64,000 bases of DNA from Devosia crocina (GCF_900116545.1 NZ_FPCK01000001.1:1899999-1963998), one strand, 5' to 3'. Shown: positions 8,664 to 17,225, counted from the stretch's first letter. Program-made: numbers and translations. The notes: a model not told the origin generated them from the sequence alone.

Positions 8664-9413
8664 TCAGGCTCCGAAGCTCTTGAGCGTATCCATCGACCGG
8701 CGGGCGAAGCGGATCGCGTCGCTGGGCTTGTCATGCTCGAGCACGAAATAGCGCGCCTTGGTCTTGGACTGAGCGTCGGCGATCAGCTTCTTCCAATCGA
8801 GCGTACCGTGGCCAACGTCGGCCCAGCCGTCTTCATCGGCATTTTCGCCTGCGGCCGCGATATCCTTGACGTGAACGGAGGTGATGCGGCTGCCGAGCTT
8901 GTCCATCCAGGCGACCGGATCTTCATCGGCCTTGACCACCCAGGCCAGGTCCATTTCCCACTGCATGTCCGGAGACGCATCGAGGATCAGCTCCATGGGC
9001 GTCTTGCCATCGGCGTCCTTAGAAAATTCCCAATGGTGATTGTGATAGCCAAAGCCCTTACCAGCGGCCTTGAAGGCCGCTGCGATCCTGGCGAGGCCCT
9101 GAGCAAAACCAGCCCAGTCGCCGGAACCGGTGCGGAATTCTTCAGAGGGGGGTGCGGGGCAGTAAACAGTCTCGATGCCGACTTGATCAACGATCTTGAG
9201 CGCAGCATCGGTGTCTTCGAGCTGGGCATAGCCCATATGGGCCGTGGGCATGATCAGGCCGGCGCTCTTGAGGCTCTGGGCGAGCGCGGCGGGATCGGCG
9301 AACTGACCGCCCCAGCCTTCGACCTGCTTGTAGCCAAGACTTGCTAGGGTCTTGAGGGTTTCATCCAGCGACGCCTCGTTGCGCGCGCTATACATCTGGA
9401 AGGAATAGTCCAT
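8664..9413 (-). CDS. Sugar phosphate isomerase/epimerase-like TIM-barrel protein (249 aa)
   Basis: Compact TIM barrel of the xylose-isomerase-like family. Putative metal and catalytic residues lie in GYHNHHWEF, WEMDLAWV, SVHVKDI and FVLEHDKP. I placed the start at ATG 9413 because AGAGG stands 5 nt upstream; a longer reading adds 16 unrelated residues. It begins after a 160-bp gap that contains a copy of the LacI-type operator core, so the four enzyme genes may have their own promoter under the same repressor. It is paired with the oxidoreductase at 7516-8658. Confidence 0.85.
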   Translation of the reverse strand: MDYSFQMYSARNEASLDETLKTLASLGYKQVEGWGGQFADPAALAQSLKSAGLIMPTAHMGYAQLEDTDAALKIVDQVGIETVYCPAPPSEEFRTGSGDWAGFAQGLARIAAAFKAAGKGFGYHNHHWEFSKDADGKTPMELILDASPDMQWEMDLAWVVKADEDPVAWMDKLGSRITSVHVKDIAAAGENADEDGWADVGHGTLDWKKLIADAQSKTKARYFVLEHDKPSDAIRFARRSMDTLKSFGA

Positions 9414-9488
9414 ATCAGCCTCTGAAGTTGTGGGCATCGCGTGAACGGACACTAAGACCATGCAAAGACCGTGGCTCGGCGTCAGGAC

Positions 9489-9499
9489 AAATCGATTGC
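9489..9499. promoter_or_regulatory. Predicted third operator of the LacI-type repressor
   Basis: AAATCGATTGC here matches 11 of 11 bases in the operator copy at 13998-14008 (opposite strand). It sits 76 bp upstream of the isomerase start at 9413, in a gap between the transporter and enzyme genes. Confidence 0.5.
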
Positions 9500-9536
9500 C
9501 GCAGAAGTAAGGTCAGCCCTGGCGTGCCCGGGCGTT

Positions 9537-9559
9537 GCGACACCCAGCGCGGGTGTCGC
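9537..9559 (-). terminator. Stem-loop downstream of the ATPase gene
   Basis: Perfect 9-bp stem GCGACACCC / GGGTGTCGC with loop AGCGC, 15 nt after the ATPase stop. No U tract follows, so it is more likely an mRNA-stabilising or attenuating hairpin than a full terminator. Confidence 0.45.
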
Positions 9560-9573
9560 CCTGTTGTCCGGCC

Positions 9574-10656
9574 CTAAAGGCGGTTTTCCGTTTGGGCGTC
9601 GAAGAGCGAGCCGCGGGCGATGTCGAAGCCGACCGTGACCTTGTCTCCGGCTGCCAGCGGAATATCGCTCGAGCAGCGGAAGGTGACGGGGACGCCTGCA
9701 ACCTTGGTCCAGGCGAGCGTTTCGGACCCCATCGGCTCGACGATCTCGATCTCGGCTTCGGTCTTGAACGGCATCGCCTGGGCAGCTTCACCCAGAAGAA
9801 TGTGTTCGGGGCGCACGCCAAGAACGGCCTTGCGCGAGCCGGTTACGGGGCTGCTGAACTCATAGGCATTGATGGGCATGACTGTGCCATCGTCGGCGGT
9901 GAACGTCGTGCCGTCTATCGTGCCGTTGAGAAAGTTCATCGAAGGCGAGCCGATGAAGCCGGCGACGTAGAGATTGACCGGCTTGTTGTAGATGGTGTGC
10001 GGATCGGCAAGCTGCTGGATAACGCCACTTTTCATGATGGCGATGCGATCGGCCAAAGTCAGAGCCTCGATCTGATCGTGGGTGACGTAGATCATGGTGT
10101 TCTTGAGACGCTGATGGAGGCGCTTGATCTCGACGCGCAGGTCCGAACGCAGCTTTGCGTCGAGGTTGGACAAAGGCTCGTCGAAAAGGAAGACATCGAC
10201 ATCGCGCACGAGGGCCCGGCCGATGGCGACGCGCTGGCGCTGGCCACCCGACAGATTGGCAGGCTTGCGATTGAGCAAGGGCTGAATCTGCAGGATCTCG
10301 GCAGCACGAGCGACGCGGCGATTGATCTCGTCCTTCGGCATGCCGGCGACCCGGAGACCAAAGGAGAGGTTCCGCTCCACCGACATCTGCGGATAAAGCG
10401 CGTAGGACTGGAACACCATGCCGATGCCGCGGTCCTTGGGCTCTTCCCAAGTGACGTTCTTGCCGGAAATGAAGATCTGCCCGTCGGATACGTCGAGCAG
10501 GCCCGCAATGCAGTTGAGCAAGGTGGACTTGCCGCAGCCCGAGGGCCCGAGCAGCACGATGAACTCGCCCTGCGCGATATCGAGGTTGAGGTGCTCGAGC
10601 ACCTTGACGCTACCGAAATTGAGCGAGAGGTCGCGAATGGAAACGCTGTGTTGCAT
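9574..10656 (-). CDS. Sugar ABC transporter ATP-binding protein, UgpC/MalK type
   Basis: Cytoplasmic ATPase that powers the adjacent sugar importer. Walker A (GPSGCGKST), the ABC signature (LSGGQRQR), Walker B (VFLFDEPLSNLD) and the switch His (YVTHDQ) are all intact. About 120 C-terminal residues form the TOBE/OB regulatory region typical of UgpC/MalK proteins (360 aa in total, normal length). The gene follows the inner permease gene by 6 nt. UgpC-type ATPases are often shared between importers, so it may also serve permeases elsewhere. Confidence 0.93.
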   Translation of the reverse strand: MQHSVSIRDLSLNFGSVKVLEHLNLDIAQGEFIVLLGPSGCGKSTLLNCIAGLLDVSDGQIFISGKNVTWEEPKDRGIGMVFQSYALYPQMSVERNLSFGLRVAGMPKDEINRRVARAAEILQIQPLLNRKPANLSGGQRQRVAIGRALVRDVDVFLFDEPLSNLDAKLRSDLRVEIKRLHQRLKNTMIYVTHDQIEALTLADRIAIMKSGVIQQLADPHTIYNKPVNLYVAGFIGSPSMNFLNGTIDGTTFTADDGTVMPINAYEFSSPVTGSRKAVLGVRPEHILLGEAAQAMPFKTEAEIEIVEPMGSETLAWTKVAGVPVTFRCSSDIPLAAGDKVTVGFDIARGSLFDAQTENRL

Positions 10657-10662
10657 CTGGAA

Positions 10663-11598
10663 TTATCCCTTCACGGCGCCGGCGGCGACACCGCGGACGA
10701 ACAGCTTGCCGGATACGAAGTAGATGATGAGCGGAACAAGGCCGGTCAGCACGGTGGCTGCCATGTTGACATTGTATTCCGGTGTACCCTGGGCGGAGTT
10801 GACGATGTTGTTGAGCTGCACGGTCATCGGCAGGTTCTGAGTGCCGGCGAAGACAACGCCGAACAGGAAGTCGTTCCATATGCCGGTGATCTGCAGGATC
10901 AGTGCCACGACGAAGATCGGCAGCGACATGGGGAGCATGATCTCGAAGAAAATGCGCCAGAAGCCTGCCCCGTCGACGCGCGCGGCCTTGAACAATTCCT
11001 GTGGCAGAGACGCGAAGTAATTGCGGAACAGAAGCGTCAGGATCGGCATGCCGAAGATGGTGTGGATGACGATGATCCCCGGCAGGGTGCCAAAGATTCC
11101 CAATTCGCGCGTGATCATCACGAGCGGATAGAGCATGACCTGATATGGGATGAACGAGCCGAAGATCAGGATCGAGAAGAAGATCTCCGAGCCCCGGAAG
11201 CGCCAGTTGACAAGCGCGTAGCCATTCACCGCAGCGATGAAGATCGACACGATGGTGGAGGGGATGGTGATCTTGACCGAGTTCCAGAACCCGGGCGACA
11301 GACCATTGCAGGTCAGACCCGTACAGGCCGATGTCCAGGCGCGGTGCCAGGCATCGAAATTGATCTGGTTGGGCAGCGCGAAGATGTTGCCGAAACGGAT
11401 TTCCGGCATCGTCTTGAACGAGGTTACCAGCATCACATAGAGCGGAAACAGGAAGTAGAGCGAGAAGAAGACCAGCGTCGTATAGATGATGATCTTCTTG
11501 GGCGTGAAGAAGGGTTTCGGTCGTTCGCCGCGCGGACCGTCTTCAAGCGATTTGCTGGATGCGGGCGCGGTGCCCGTCATGGTTGCGGTCTGGCTCAT
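10663..11598 (-). CDS. Carbohydrate ABC transporter permease, MalG type
   Basis: Inner-membrane permease (311 aa) with about six hydrophobic segments. The cytoplasmic EAA loop reads ELFKAARVDGAGFWRIF followed by FEIMLPMS. A long N-terminal cytoplasmic leader rich in Gly, Pro and Arg precedes the first span. Its ATG overlaps the stop of the preceding permease by one base (TGATG), so the two are translationally coupled. Confidence 0.92.
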   Translation of the reverse strand: MSQTATMTGTAPASSKSLEDGPRGERPKPFFTPKKIIIYTTLVFFSLYFLFPLYVMLVTSFKTMPEIRFGNIFALPNQINFDAWHRAWTSACTGLTCNGLSPGFWNSVKITIPSTIVSIFIAAVNGYALVNWRFRGSEIFFSILIFGSFIPYQVMLYPLVMITRELGIFGTLPGIIVIHTIFGMPILTLLFRNYFASLPQELFKAARVDGAGFWRIFFEIMLPMSLPIFVVALILQITGIWNDFLFGVVFAGTQNLPMTVQLNNIVNSAQGTPEYNVNMAATVLTGLVPLIIYFVSGKLFVRGVAAGAVKG

Positions 11599-12536
11599 CA
11601 GCGTCGCCCCTTTCCGCCGAATTCAAGATAGGCCCACGGAACCATGATGATCATCACGGTCACGAGCATCATGGTGGATGCCGCCAGACCCTGGCCGATA
11701 TTGCCGCCGCCGAACATGTAGTCATAGACGTATTTGGCAGGGACTTCGGAGGAAATGCCGGGGCCGCCATTGGTGAGCGCCACGACAAGATCGTAAAGCC
11801 GGACGATGCCCGAACCGATGATGACCACCGAGGTGACGAGCACGCCACGCATCATGGGCAGAACAACCGAGATATAGGTACGCCAGGTGGGAATGCCGTC
11901 AACGCGCGCGGCCTTCCAGATTTCCTCGTCCACGCCGCGCAGACCCGCAAGCATCAGCACCATGCAGAAGCCGACGCCCTGCCAAAGGCCCGCGATCAGC
12001 AGCGCGAAAAGAACCATGCGCGGATTGGAGATCCAGTCGAAGGTGAAACCGGTCCAGCCCAGGTTCCGCATCGTGCCCTGAAGGCCGAGCGTGGGGTTCA
12101 TGATCCACTGCCAGACAAGGCCCGTCACGATGAACGAAAGGGCGAAAGGATAGAGCATGATGGTGCGGAAGGCGCTTTCGAAGCGGATCTTTTGATCCAT
12201 CAGCACCGCCAGCAGAAAGCCCAGCGTCAGGGTCAGGACCAGCGACATCGAGCCGTACATCAGCAGATTGGTGATGGAAATGTTCCACCTGTTCGTGCCG
12301 AAGAGGCGAACATACTGGTCGAAGCCGACGAAATCGTTGCGCGGCAGAAGGCGCGAATTGGTGAACGAGTAATAAATCGTCCAGGCGGTGCAGCCGACAA
12401 AGATCACGAGCACGGTCGCAATCATGGGCAGTGCGGCCACCTTGGCCGTTATGTTGTGCAGGAACAGCCTCTGGACAAAACCGGGACGTGTCGACGTCTC
12501 GGCCCCCTGCCCCGGCTGCGTGGCGACATCCGCCAT
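11598..12536 (-). CDS. Carbohydrate ABC transporter permease, MalF type
   Basis: Inner-membrane partner of the MalG-type subunit, 312 aa from ATG 12536, which has GGAGAGG 5 nt upstream. The EAA loop is EEIWKAARVDGIPTWRTY and the first span is near residues 30-55. It overlaps the next permease gene by one base. Order (binding protein, MalF type, MalG type, ATPase) is canonical for a CUT1 importer. Confidence 0.92.
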   Translation of the reverse strand: MADVATQPGQGAETSTRPGFVQRLFLHNITAKVAALPMIATVLVIFVGCTAWTIYYSFTNSRLLPRNDFVGFDQYVRLFGTNRWNISITNLLMYGSMSLVLTLTLGFLLAVLMDQKIRFESAFRTIMLYPFALSFIVTGLVWQWIMNPTLGLQGTMRNLGWTGFTFDWISNPRMVLFALLIAGLWQGVGFCMVLMLAGLRGVDEEIWKAARVDGIPTWRTYISVVLPMMRGVLVTSVVIIGSGIVRLYDLVVALTNGGPGISSEVPAKYVYDYMFGGGNIGQGLAASTMMLVTVMIIMVPWAYLEFGGKGRR

Positions 12537-12628
12537 TATGCCTCTCCATGTGGAAGTGGCCGACCTTGGCAACCAAGGCCGGCCACATATTACGCTACTG
12601 CGCCAGAAGGCGGCGCGTGACGGCAGAC

Positions 12629-13870
12629 TTAGTCAGCCTGCTCGATGATCGAGGCGTAGCGCTCGACATAGTCATCGACGGTGATGTTGTCGTCGGCGAT
12701 GAACTCGAGGTTGAGGTCTTCAAGCTGCTTCTGCGTGTCGCTCGAGAGCGAGAAGTCACCCGAGGGCAGAAGGCCATTTTCCAGCAGGCCCAGAGCCTTG
12801 GTCATGCAGGCATTGGCACCCGACAGATCGATGTCGGTGCGGATCGGCATGGATCCCTTGACCAGGTTGAACTTGAGCTGGGCATCAGGCGAGATCAGGA
12901 TGCGAGCGAGCTGCTCCTGAGCTTCGATCACGGCAGGATCGGTCCCTTCGGGAAGAACCGGGAAGTAGAAGCTGTCGCCGCCGCCGGTCAGCTGGGTGCC
13001 AAGACCGAGTGCGGGAAGACATTCGTAGTCCTCGCCAGGCACGCCGCCTGCGATCTGCAAGTCGCCCTGGAGCCAGTCGCCGTGAATATTGCCTGCGGCT
13101 TCACCGGTCAGGAGCTGGTTGCCAGCATCGCCGAACGAGGGAACCATGGTTTCGGGCGAAACGACGCTGCGCAGCTGGTCCATGGCTTCCGCAACCTTGC
13201 GGAATTCGGGACCGCGAACGGCATCGCCGCTCTTGTCGCGATTGACCTGGAGGACGAGATCGGTGCCACCGATGCCGGCCATGAGCACGCCCGGAATGCC
13301 GTTGATCGGCCAACCGGAGCCCAGGGCGAAGGGCAGGATGTCCGCTTCCTGAAGAGCCGGCCAGGAGGCAACGTACTCATTCCAATTGGTGGGAACCGGC
13401 TGACCGATCTTTTCATAGGCGGCGGTGGAGAGCCACAGCCAGTCCCAAGAGTGGATATTGATCGGCAGACAGTAGAGACCGCCTTCGTAGCGGCACGGCT
13501 CGAGCAGCGACTGGTCGACATAGAAACTGTCGATGTCCAGGTCGGCGACGATGTCGGTCAGGTCGCGCATGAGACCGGCCTGGATGAGCTCCTCGGCGTC
13601 GCGGCCGGTGTTCATCTGGGTGGCACCCATCGGATTGCCGCCGATGATGCGGCTGATGATCACCGGGTTGGCGCCAGTGCCCGAGCCGGCGAGCGCGCTA
13701 TCGACCCAGGTATTGCCGGTTTCTTCTTCGAAGACCTTGGCGAATTCGGCGATGGCAGCAGCTTCACCAGCCGATGTCCACCAGTGCGTCACTTCCAGCT
13801 CGGCTGCAAAGGCAGAGGTCGAGCCGAGCAGTGCGGTTGCCATTGCGGCAACCACCGTGAATTTCTTCAT
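12629..13870 (-). CDS. Carbohydrate ABC transporter substrate-binding protein (CUT1, GtsA-like)
   Basis: Periplasmic sugar-binding protein, 413 aa. Start ATG 13870 has a strong GGGAGGA Shine-Dalgarno; the signal peptide covers residues 1-22 (ending AFA). The mature N terminus ELEVTHWWTSAGEAAA, and later LPINIHSWDWLW, resemble glucose/mannose-binding GtsA-type proteins. It is the first gene of the leftward cluster, so it is directly controlled by the promoter/operator region at 13.9-14.1 kb. Ligand is not determinable; the downstream oxidoreductase pairs suggest a glycoside or modified sugar. Confidence 0.9.
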   Translation of the reverse strand: MKKFTVVAAMATALLGSTSAFAAELEVTHWWTSAGEAAAIAEFAKVFEEETGNTWVDSALAGSGTGANPVIISRIIGGNPMGATQMNTGRDAEELIQAGLMRDLTDIVADLDIDSFYVDQSLLEPCRYEGGLYCLPINIHSWDWLWLSTAAYEKIGQPVPTNWNEYVASWPALQEADILPFALGSGWPINGIPGVLMAGIGGTDLVLQVNRDKSGDAVRGPEFRKVAEAMDQLRSVVSPETMVPSFGDAGNQLLTGEAAGNIHGDWLQGDLQIAGGVPGEDYECLPALGLGTQLTGGGDSFYFPVLPEGTDPAVIEAQEQLARILISPDAQLKFNLVKGSMPIRTDIDLSGANACMTKALGLLENGLLPSGDFSLSSDTQKQLEDLNLEFIADDNITVDDYVERYASIIEQAD

Positions 13871-13963
13871 AGATATGTCCTCCCAACGAACACGAGGGAC
13901 CTTCGTCCCAATCATGCCGCCAGCCGCTGGGTGCCCTCCTCATAGGGACCCCGGCCGGCCGCG

Positions 13964-14008
13964 TGTAATCGATTGCAAAGAGGCTTAAACACCAATTGCA
14001 ATCGATTT
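13964..14008. promoter_or_regulatory. Twin LacI-type operators in the divergent control region
   Basis: AATCGATTGCAA at 13967-13978 and its exact reverse complement TTGCAATCGATT at 13996-14007 form an inverted pair, centres about 29 bp apart. Each is built on the ATCGAT palindrome expected of a LacI-family site (ideal form TTGCAATCGATTGCAA). They lie between the binding-protein gene and the repressor gene and could repress both promoters. Confidence 0.7.
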
Positions 14009-14094
14009 CAGGAGTTTCATACGAGCCTTGCAGACCTGTCAAGATCGTTTTAGACAGATCGAAATCCTGACAGCGAGAGGGGGCGCTGCCAGAC

Positions 14095-15171
14095 GTGATC
14101 ATGACAAAGAAAACGCCGACGATACAAGACGTTGCGCGACACGCAAATGTTTCCACCGCCACAGTCAGCCGGGCTCTTTCTGTTCCGGAGAAGGTGAGCG
14201 AGGCAACGCGCGCACGGGTGTCGGAAGCCGTGCGTGTAACGGGTTACACACTCAATCAGGCTGGCCGATCGCTGCGTCAGCGCACCGCGCGGACCATTCT
14301 CGTGGCGCTACCTGACATCCGCAATTCGTTCTTTTCCACAATTCTTGACGCGATCGAGCGTGAGGCGGCGTCGCGCGATTACGGCGTGCTCGTTCTCAAC
14401 CTTTACTTCGGCCACGAAACAGTGCGGCGGCTGGAGAATTTTCTTCTTTCAAACCGGGCAGACGGGCTTCTGCTGCTTGATGGATCGCTTGATACCCACA
14501 CCTTGCGCACGCTCTCGGCGCAGGCGGGGGACATCCCCATCGTGATCGCTTGCGAAGATATCCGCCAGTCCGGGTTTCATACCGTCGTGACCGACAATAT
14601 TGATGCTGCCGAACGGGCCACCGAGCACCTGATCAATTCCGGTCACCGCCAGATCGGACATCTGCTCGGCCCCGAGCACAATGTGATCGCGCGGGATCGT
14701 CAGGCAGGTTTTTTGCGCGCACTCGACAAGCATGGTTTGCCGGCGCCCACTGAATGGCAATTGCGCGGCAATTTCGACACGGAGAGCGGGTTTGCTGCCG
14801 CTGCGCGGTTCGTTTCGATGGGCGCCCGGCCCACGGCCGTGTTCGCGGCCAATGACGAATCGGCAATCGGGTTTCTGTCAGGCCTTCGCCAGCACGGCGT
14901 TATTTGTCCGCGGGATATCTCGGTGGTGGGGTTCGACGATCTCGGCTTTGCGCCACATTACGTGCCGCCCCTGACAACCATGCGCCAGCCGCGCGAAGCC
15001 CTGGGGCGCATGGCCGCGGAAACTCTGATCGACACCATCGAAGAGCCCGATGCGCTGCCCACGCCGCTGCGAATCGTTCTGCGCTCGGAACTGGTGGTGC
15101 GGGAAAGCACCGCGAGAATAGCGCAGCCGGAGCCGGTATCGGTACCGGTACGGGGGATCGCGACTTCCTGA
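14095..15171 (+). CDS. LacI-family transcriptional repressor of the sugar cluster
   Basis: DNA-binding repressor, about 358 aa. The N-terminal helix-turn-helix and hinge (TIQDVARHANVSTATVSRAL then GYTLNQAGRSLRQ) are classic LacI, and the rest is a periplasmic-binding-protein-like sensor domain (VFAANDESAIG, VVGFDDLGFA). The start is either GTG 14095, 11 nt after GAGGGGG, or ATG 14101. It is divergent from the sugar cluster and faces the twin operators, so self-regulation and control of the importer are likely; the inducer is presumably the imported sugar or an early product. Confidence 0.92.
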   Translation: MIMTKKTPTIQDVARHANVSTATVSRALSVPEKVSEATRARVSEAVRVTGYTLNQAGRSLRQRTARTILVALPDIRNSFFSTILDAIEREAASRDYGVLVLNLYFGHETVRRLENFLLSNRADGLLLLDGSLDTHTLRTLSAQAGDIPIVIACEDIRQSGFHTVVTDNIDAAERATEHLINSGHRQIGHLLGPEHNVIARDRQAGFLRALDKHGLPAPTEWQLRGNFDTESGFAAAARFVSMGARPTAVFAANDESAIGFLSGLRQHGVICPRDISVVGFDDLGFAPHYVPPLTTMRQPREALGRMAAETLIDTIEEPDALPTPLRIVLRSELVVRESTARIAQPEPVSVPVRGIATS

Positions 15172-15219
15172 GCGCAGGCCATTCCATTTTGCGCGGAATG
15201 GAATTAGGAAAGCGCTGAC

Positions 15220-15296
15220 GGTCCCGTAGCTCAGCTGGATAGAGCAGCAGCCTTCTAAGCTGTTGGTCACAGGTTCGAATCCTGTCGGGATCGCCA
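15220..15296 (+). tRNA. tRNA-Arg (anticodon TCT), prophage integration target
   Basis: 77-nt cloverleaf: acceptor GGTCCCG pairs with CGGGATC (one G-T), anticodon loop CTTCTAA with anticodon TCT, T loop TTCGAAT, discriminator G, encoded CCA. Its last 15 bases lie inside the 16-bp attachment core, so the tRNA remains whole after integration. Confidence 0.97.
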
Positions 15297-15297
15297 C
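15282..15297 (+). other. attL core
   Basis: CTGTCGGGATCGCCAC, covering the T-arm end, acceptor 3' strand and CCA of tRNA-Arg; identical to 57616-57631. Confidence 0.9.
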
Positions 15298-15342
15298 CCT
15301 CTCTTTGCGCCGCTGATTTTGCTGTTCTTTTTCAGGGTTTTT

Positions 15343-15376
15343 GTCTCACTTTCTTCAACCCCATCGAAAGTGAGAC
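15343..15376. repeat. Inverted repeat next to attL (candidate integrase arm sites)
   Basis: GTCTCACTTTC (15343-15353) and GAAAGTGAGAC (15366-15376), perfect 11-bp arms with a 12-nt spacer. The AGTGAGAC core recurs, again as an inverted pair, just inside attR at 57519-57576. It could also act as a terminator-like hairpin for leftward genes. Confidence 0.55.
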
Positions 15377-15396
15377 ACTTTTGTTCGGCGCACGTT

Positions 15397-15726
15397 CTAC
15401 CGCGCGCCCGGCCCACCATACATCTCCCACTTCCAAACCTGCACCGATCGCTTGCCTGCCGGACGGCGCAACCGCAGCTTGCCTACGTCGATGCTGGTTG
15501 GGAAATAGTGCTGCACGCGCATATAGCCGCTGACCCGGCAGCGTCCGCACCGCTGCGGCGGCTCAAAAGCCTTCATCTCCGGCCCCCAGATATCGACCAC
15601 ATCGCTGGCGAGGAACGCGGTCTCGTTTCGGCAATAGTTGCACCGGTAGATGAGCACCCAGCCATCTTCGGCCAGGTGCTTGAGGCGCACGGCGTCCAAC
15701 CGGCGCCGGCTGGGCGTCATGCTCAT
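15397..15726 (-). CDS. Phage zinc-ribbon-like hypothetical protein
   Basis: 109-aa product of unknown role. Two CxxC pairs, YRCNYCRN near residue 30 and RCGRC near residue 60, make a four-cysteine zinc ribbon likely. The C-terminal part is basic. The start ATGAGCATGACG at 15726 overlaps the stop of the upstream 54-aa gene as ATGA, showing translational coupling. It is the last gene before attL. Confidence 0.75.
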   Translation of the reverse strand: MSMTPSRRRLDAVRLKHLAEDGWVLIYRCNYCRNETAFLASDVVDIWGPEMKAFEPPQRCGRCRVSGYMRVQHYFPTSIDVGKLRLRRPAGKRSVQVWKWEMYGGPGAR

Positions 15727-15887
15727 TTCTTGATGCGCTTGCCCGCAGCTTCCGAAGCGAGAGCCGCCTTGACCTTGTTGAGATCGATGCCGGTCAGAGT
15801 GGCAATGTCCTTTTCGGACAGATAGGCGTGCGTGGCCTTGAGACGGCGCACCTGGACTGCCGGCGATACCTTGATTGCGATGCTCAT
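15723..15887 (-). CDS. Small phage protein (54 aa), possible helix-turn-helix
   Basis: Short gene starting at ATG 15887, with AGGAGA 7 nt upstream. The product begins MSIAIKVSPAVQVRRLKA and ends AAGKRIKK. The middle (YLSEKDIATLTGIDLNKVK) has the spacing of a helix-turn-helix (SEKDIATLTGI). Basic overall. Coupled by ATGA to the zinc-ribbon gene, suggesting a two-gene unit. Function unknown. Confidence 0.65.
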   Translation of the reverse strand: MSIAIKVSPAVQVRRLKATHAYLSEKDIATLTGIDLNKVKAALASEAAGKRIKK

Positions 15888-15975
15888 GGGCCTGTTCTCC
15901 TACGCGAAGCAATGAGAACAGACAAAGAACAAACAGGCCCAGAGAGTCAATCGGGGTTTTCCGAATGTGATCGCC

Positions 15976-16326
15976 TCACCCCCGATCCTTCAGTTGCCGC
16001 TGCACCTCTTCGGCAATCTCCTTTTCCCGGCGCGCCTCCTCAATCTGCTGCTCGAGGATGTCAGCCAGCCTGCTGATTTCCTTGGCCGTGGCCTCGAGGT
16101 GCAGGTTCGTGCGAATCTGCTGCTGTATCTGCAACCCAGCCTGCTCGATTAGCTCTTTGACCGGCCCCATGTCGGCGAGCTGACCGGCAACAGCGAACTC
16201 CTTGGTTTCAGGCTTTGGCTTCTTGCCGAACACATAATGATAGGCTGTGAAGATTGCGACGGCCGTCATGAAGAGGAACGTGCCGATAGCCTGTAGATTG
16301 GGGTCAAGCCCTTCGATCACTGGCAC
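15976..16326 (-). CDS. Membrane-anchored coiled-coil phage protein (lysis region)
   Basis: 116 aa: an N-terminal membrane helix at about residues 12-32 (AIGTFLFMTAVAIFTAYHYVF), then a long charged helix rich in Glu, Gln and Arg (residues 60-112) that should form a coiled coil. This layout resembles inner-membrane spanins, but no lipoprotein partner was found, so spanin is only a suggestion. It overlaps the upstream four-span membrane gene by 23 nt. Confidence 0.7.
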   Translation of the reverse strand: MPVIEGLDPNLQAIGTFLFMTAVAIFTAYHYVFGKKPKPETKEFAVAGQLADMGPVKELIEQAGLQIQQQIRTNLHLEATAKEISRLADILEQQIEEARREKEIAEEVQRQLKDRG

Positions 16327-16765
16327 GTGCGGATCGCCTTTCTTCGCCGATGTCCCGCCAGGCGTTCCTGACGCACCAAATACTTAGGAAGAGCGGCAAT
16401 GGGTAAATGCCGGAGCCGGAGGTTTGCACCGCCGAAACCGACATCACGACTTGCCACCAAACGAAGACGGCGCCGAGGGCAGCAAGCCCCCGAACCAGAG
16501 GCGAATACCGCGAATAGGCGGTTTCAGAGAACGTGCCATTGACAGTCAAGGCCACGAGCCAGAAGCCGCCAGCAAGCATGCAGAGGACGCCCCAAGTGTC
16601 TTCTGTGGTGATCCTAAGCATCCCCGCCCAAGCGGCCTCATTTGTCCAAGCCTTACCAGGCTGGGCCAAGGTCCAGCCCCAATACATACCTGTCGCTGCC
16701 ATAGCCCATTCAACGACGCGCTCGTCGAAGTGCTTTTGGATGCCGGTGACGACGCGGATAAACAT
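16304..16765 (-). CDS. Phage membrane protein with about four spans
   Basis: 153 aa, with hydrophobic segments near residues 20-35, 58-78, 90-112 and 118-132 and charged ends. It lies between the endolysin-side genes and the coiled-coil gene, so a holin-associated or lysis-timing role is plausible, but I recognise no family. The C-terminal tail is Arg/Ala rich. Confidence 0.7.
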   Translation of the reverse strand: MFIRVVTGIQKHFDERVVEWAMAATGMYWGWTLAQPGKAWTNEAAWAGMLRITTEDTWGVLCMLAGGFWLVALTVNGTFSETAYSRYSPLVRGLAALGAVFVWWQVVMSVSAVQTSGSGIYPLPLFLSIWCVRNAWRDIGEERRSARASDRRA

Positions 16766-16768
16766 GCG

Positions 16769-17188
16769 TCAGCTTCCTTGCGGCGCGCGGCCGATGAGCG
16801 TGTCACCGTTCGGCAGAACCGTGCCGATCGGAAGCGGCAGTTTGGGCACAACCAGGTCGCGGAGCCGATCAGACATGCGGTCGAGGCCAAAATGGCGCAG
16901 CGCCTCGGGCACGGAATCCCGCACGTACTGACCAGCAGTTTCCGTGATGACTTCGCGATAGGTGGTGGTGATATCCGCAGCAGTCGCTTGGGGCCGCTGG
17001 CGCAAGACTTCCTGGATGGCGAAACGCACACCATTCTCAAGCGCCGATTGGAGCGCTTCGCGGTGCTTCGCCTCGATCTGCCGCCCGGTCCACTGCTGAT
17101 ACCGGGCAGCGATCCAGAGGGCGAAAGGCGCGATGACAAATGGCACCAGAAGGTGCTCGATAAGGACGTTGATCAGTTGCTGGGACAT
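16769..17188 (-). CDS. Holin-like small phage membrane protein
   Basis: 139 aa from ATG 17188, with GGAGG upstream. An N-terminal amphipathic stretch leads into a single membrane span (about residues 8-28, HLLVPFVIAPFALWIAARY), followed by a helical cytoplasmic region. Position directly after the endolysin and its terminator supports a lysis role; sequence alone does not prove a holin. The next gene starts 3 nt past its stop. Confidence 0.65.
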   Translation of the reverse strand: MSQQLINVLIEHLLVPFVIAPFALWIAARYQQWTGRQIEAKHREALQSALENGVRFAIQEVLRQRPQATAADITTTYREVITETAGQYVRDSVPEALRHFGLDRMSDRLRDLVVPKLPLPIGTVLPNGDTLIGRAPQGS

Positions 17189-17202
17189 GGTGCCTCCGGG
17201 CA

Positions 17203-17225
17203 CAAAAAAGCCGCCCTTTGGCGGC
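17203..17225 (-). terminator. Terminator after the endolysin gene
   Basis: Stem GCCGCC / GGCGGC with loop CTTT, followed leftward by six T residues. Confidence 0.85.

Noticed and set aside
9535..11631. 698-residue open frame antisense to the ATPase and permease genes
   Set aside because: High-GC shadow of well-supported genes on the other strand; His/Asp/Arg-rich with no domain.
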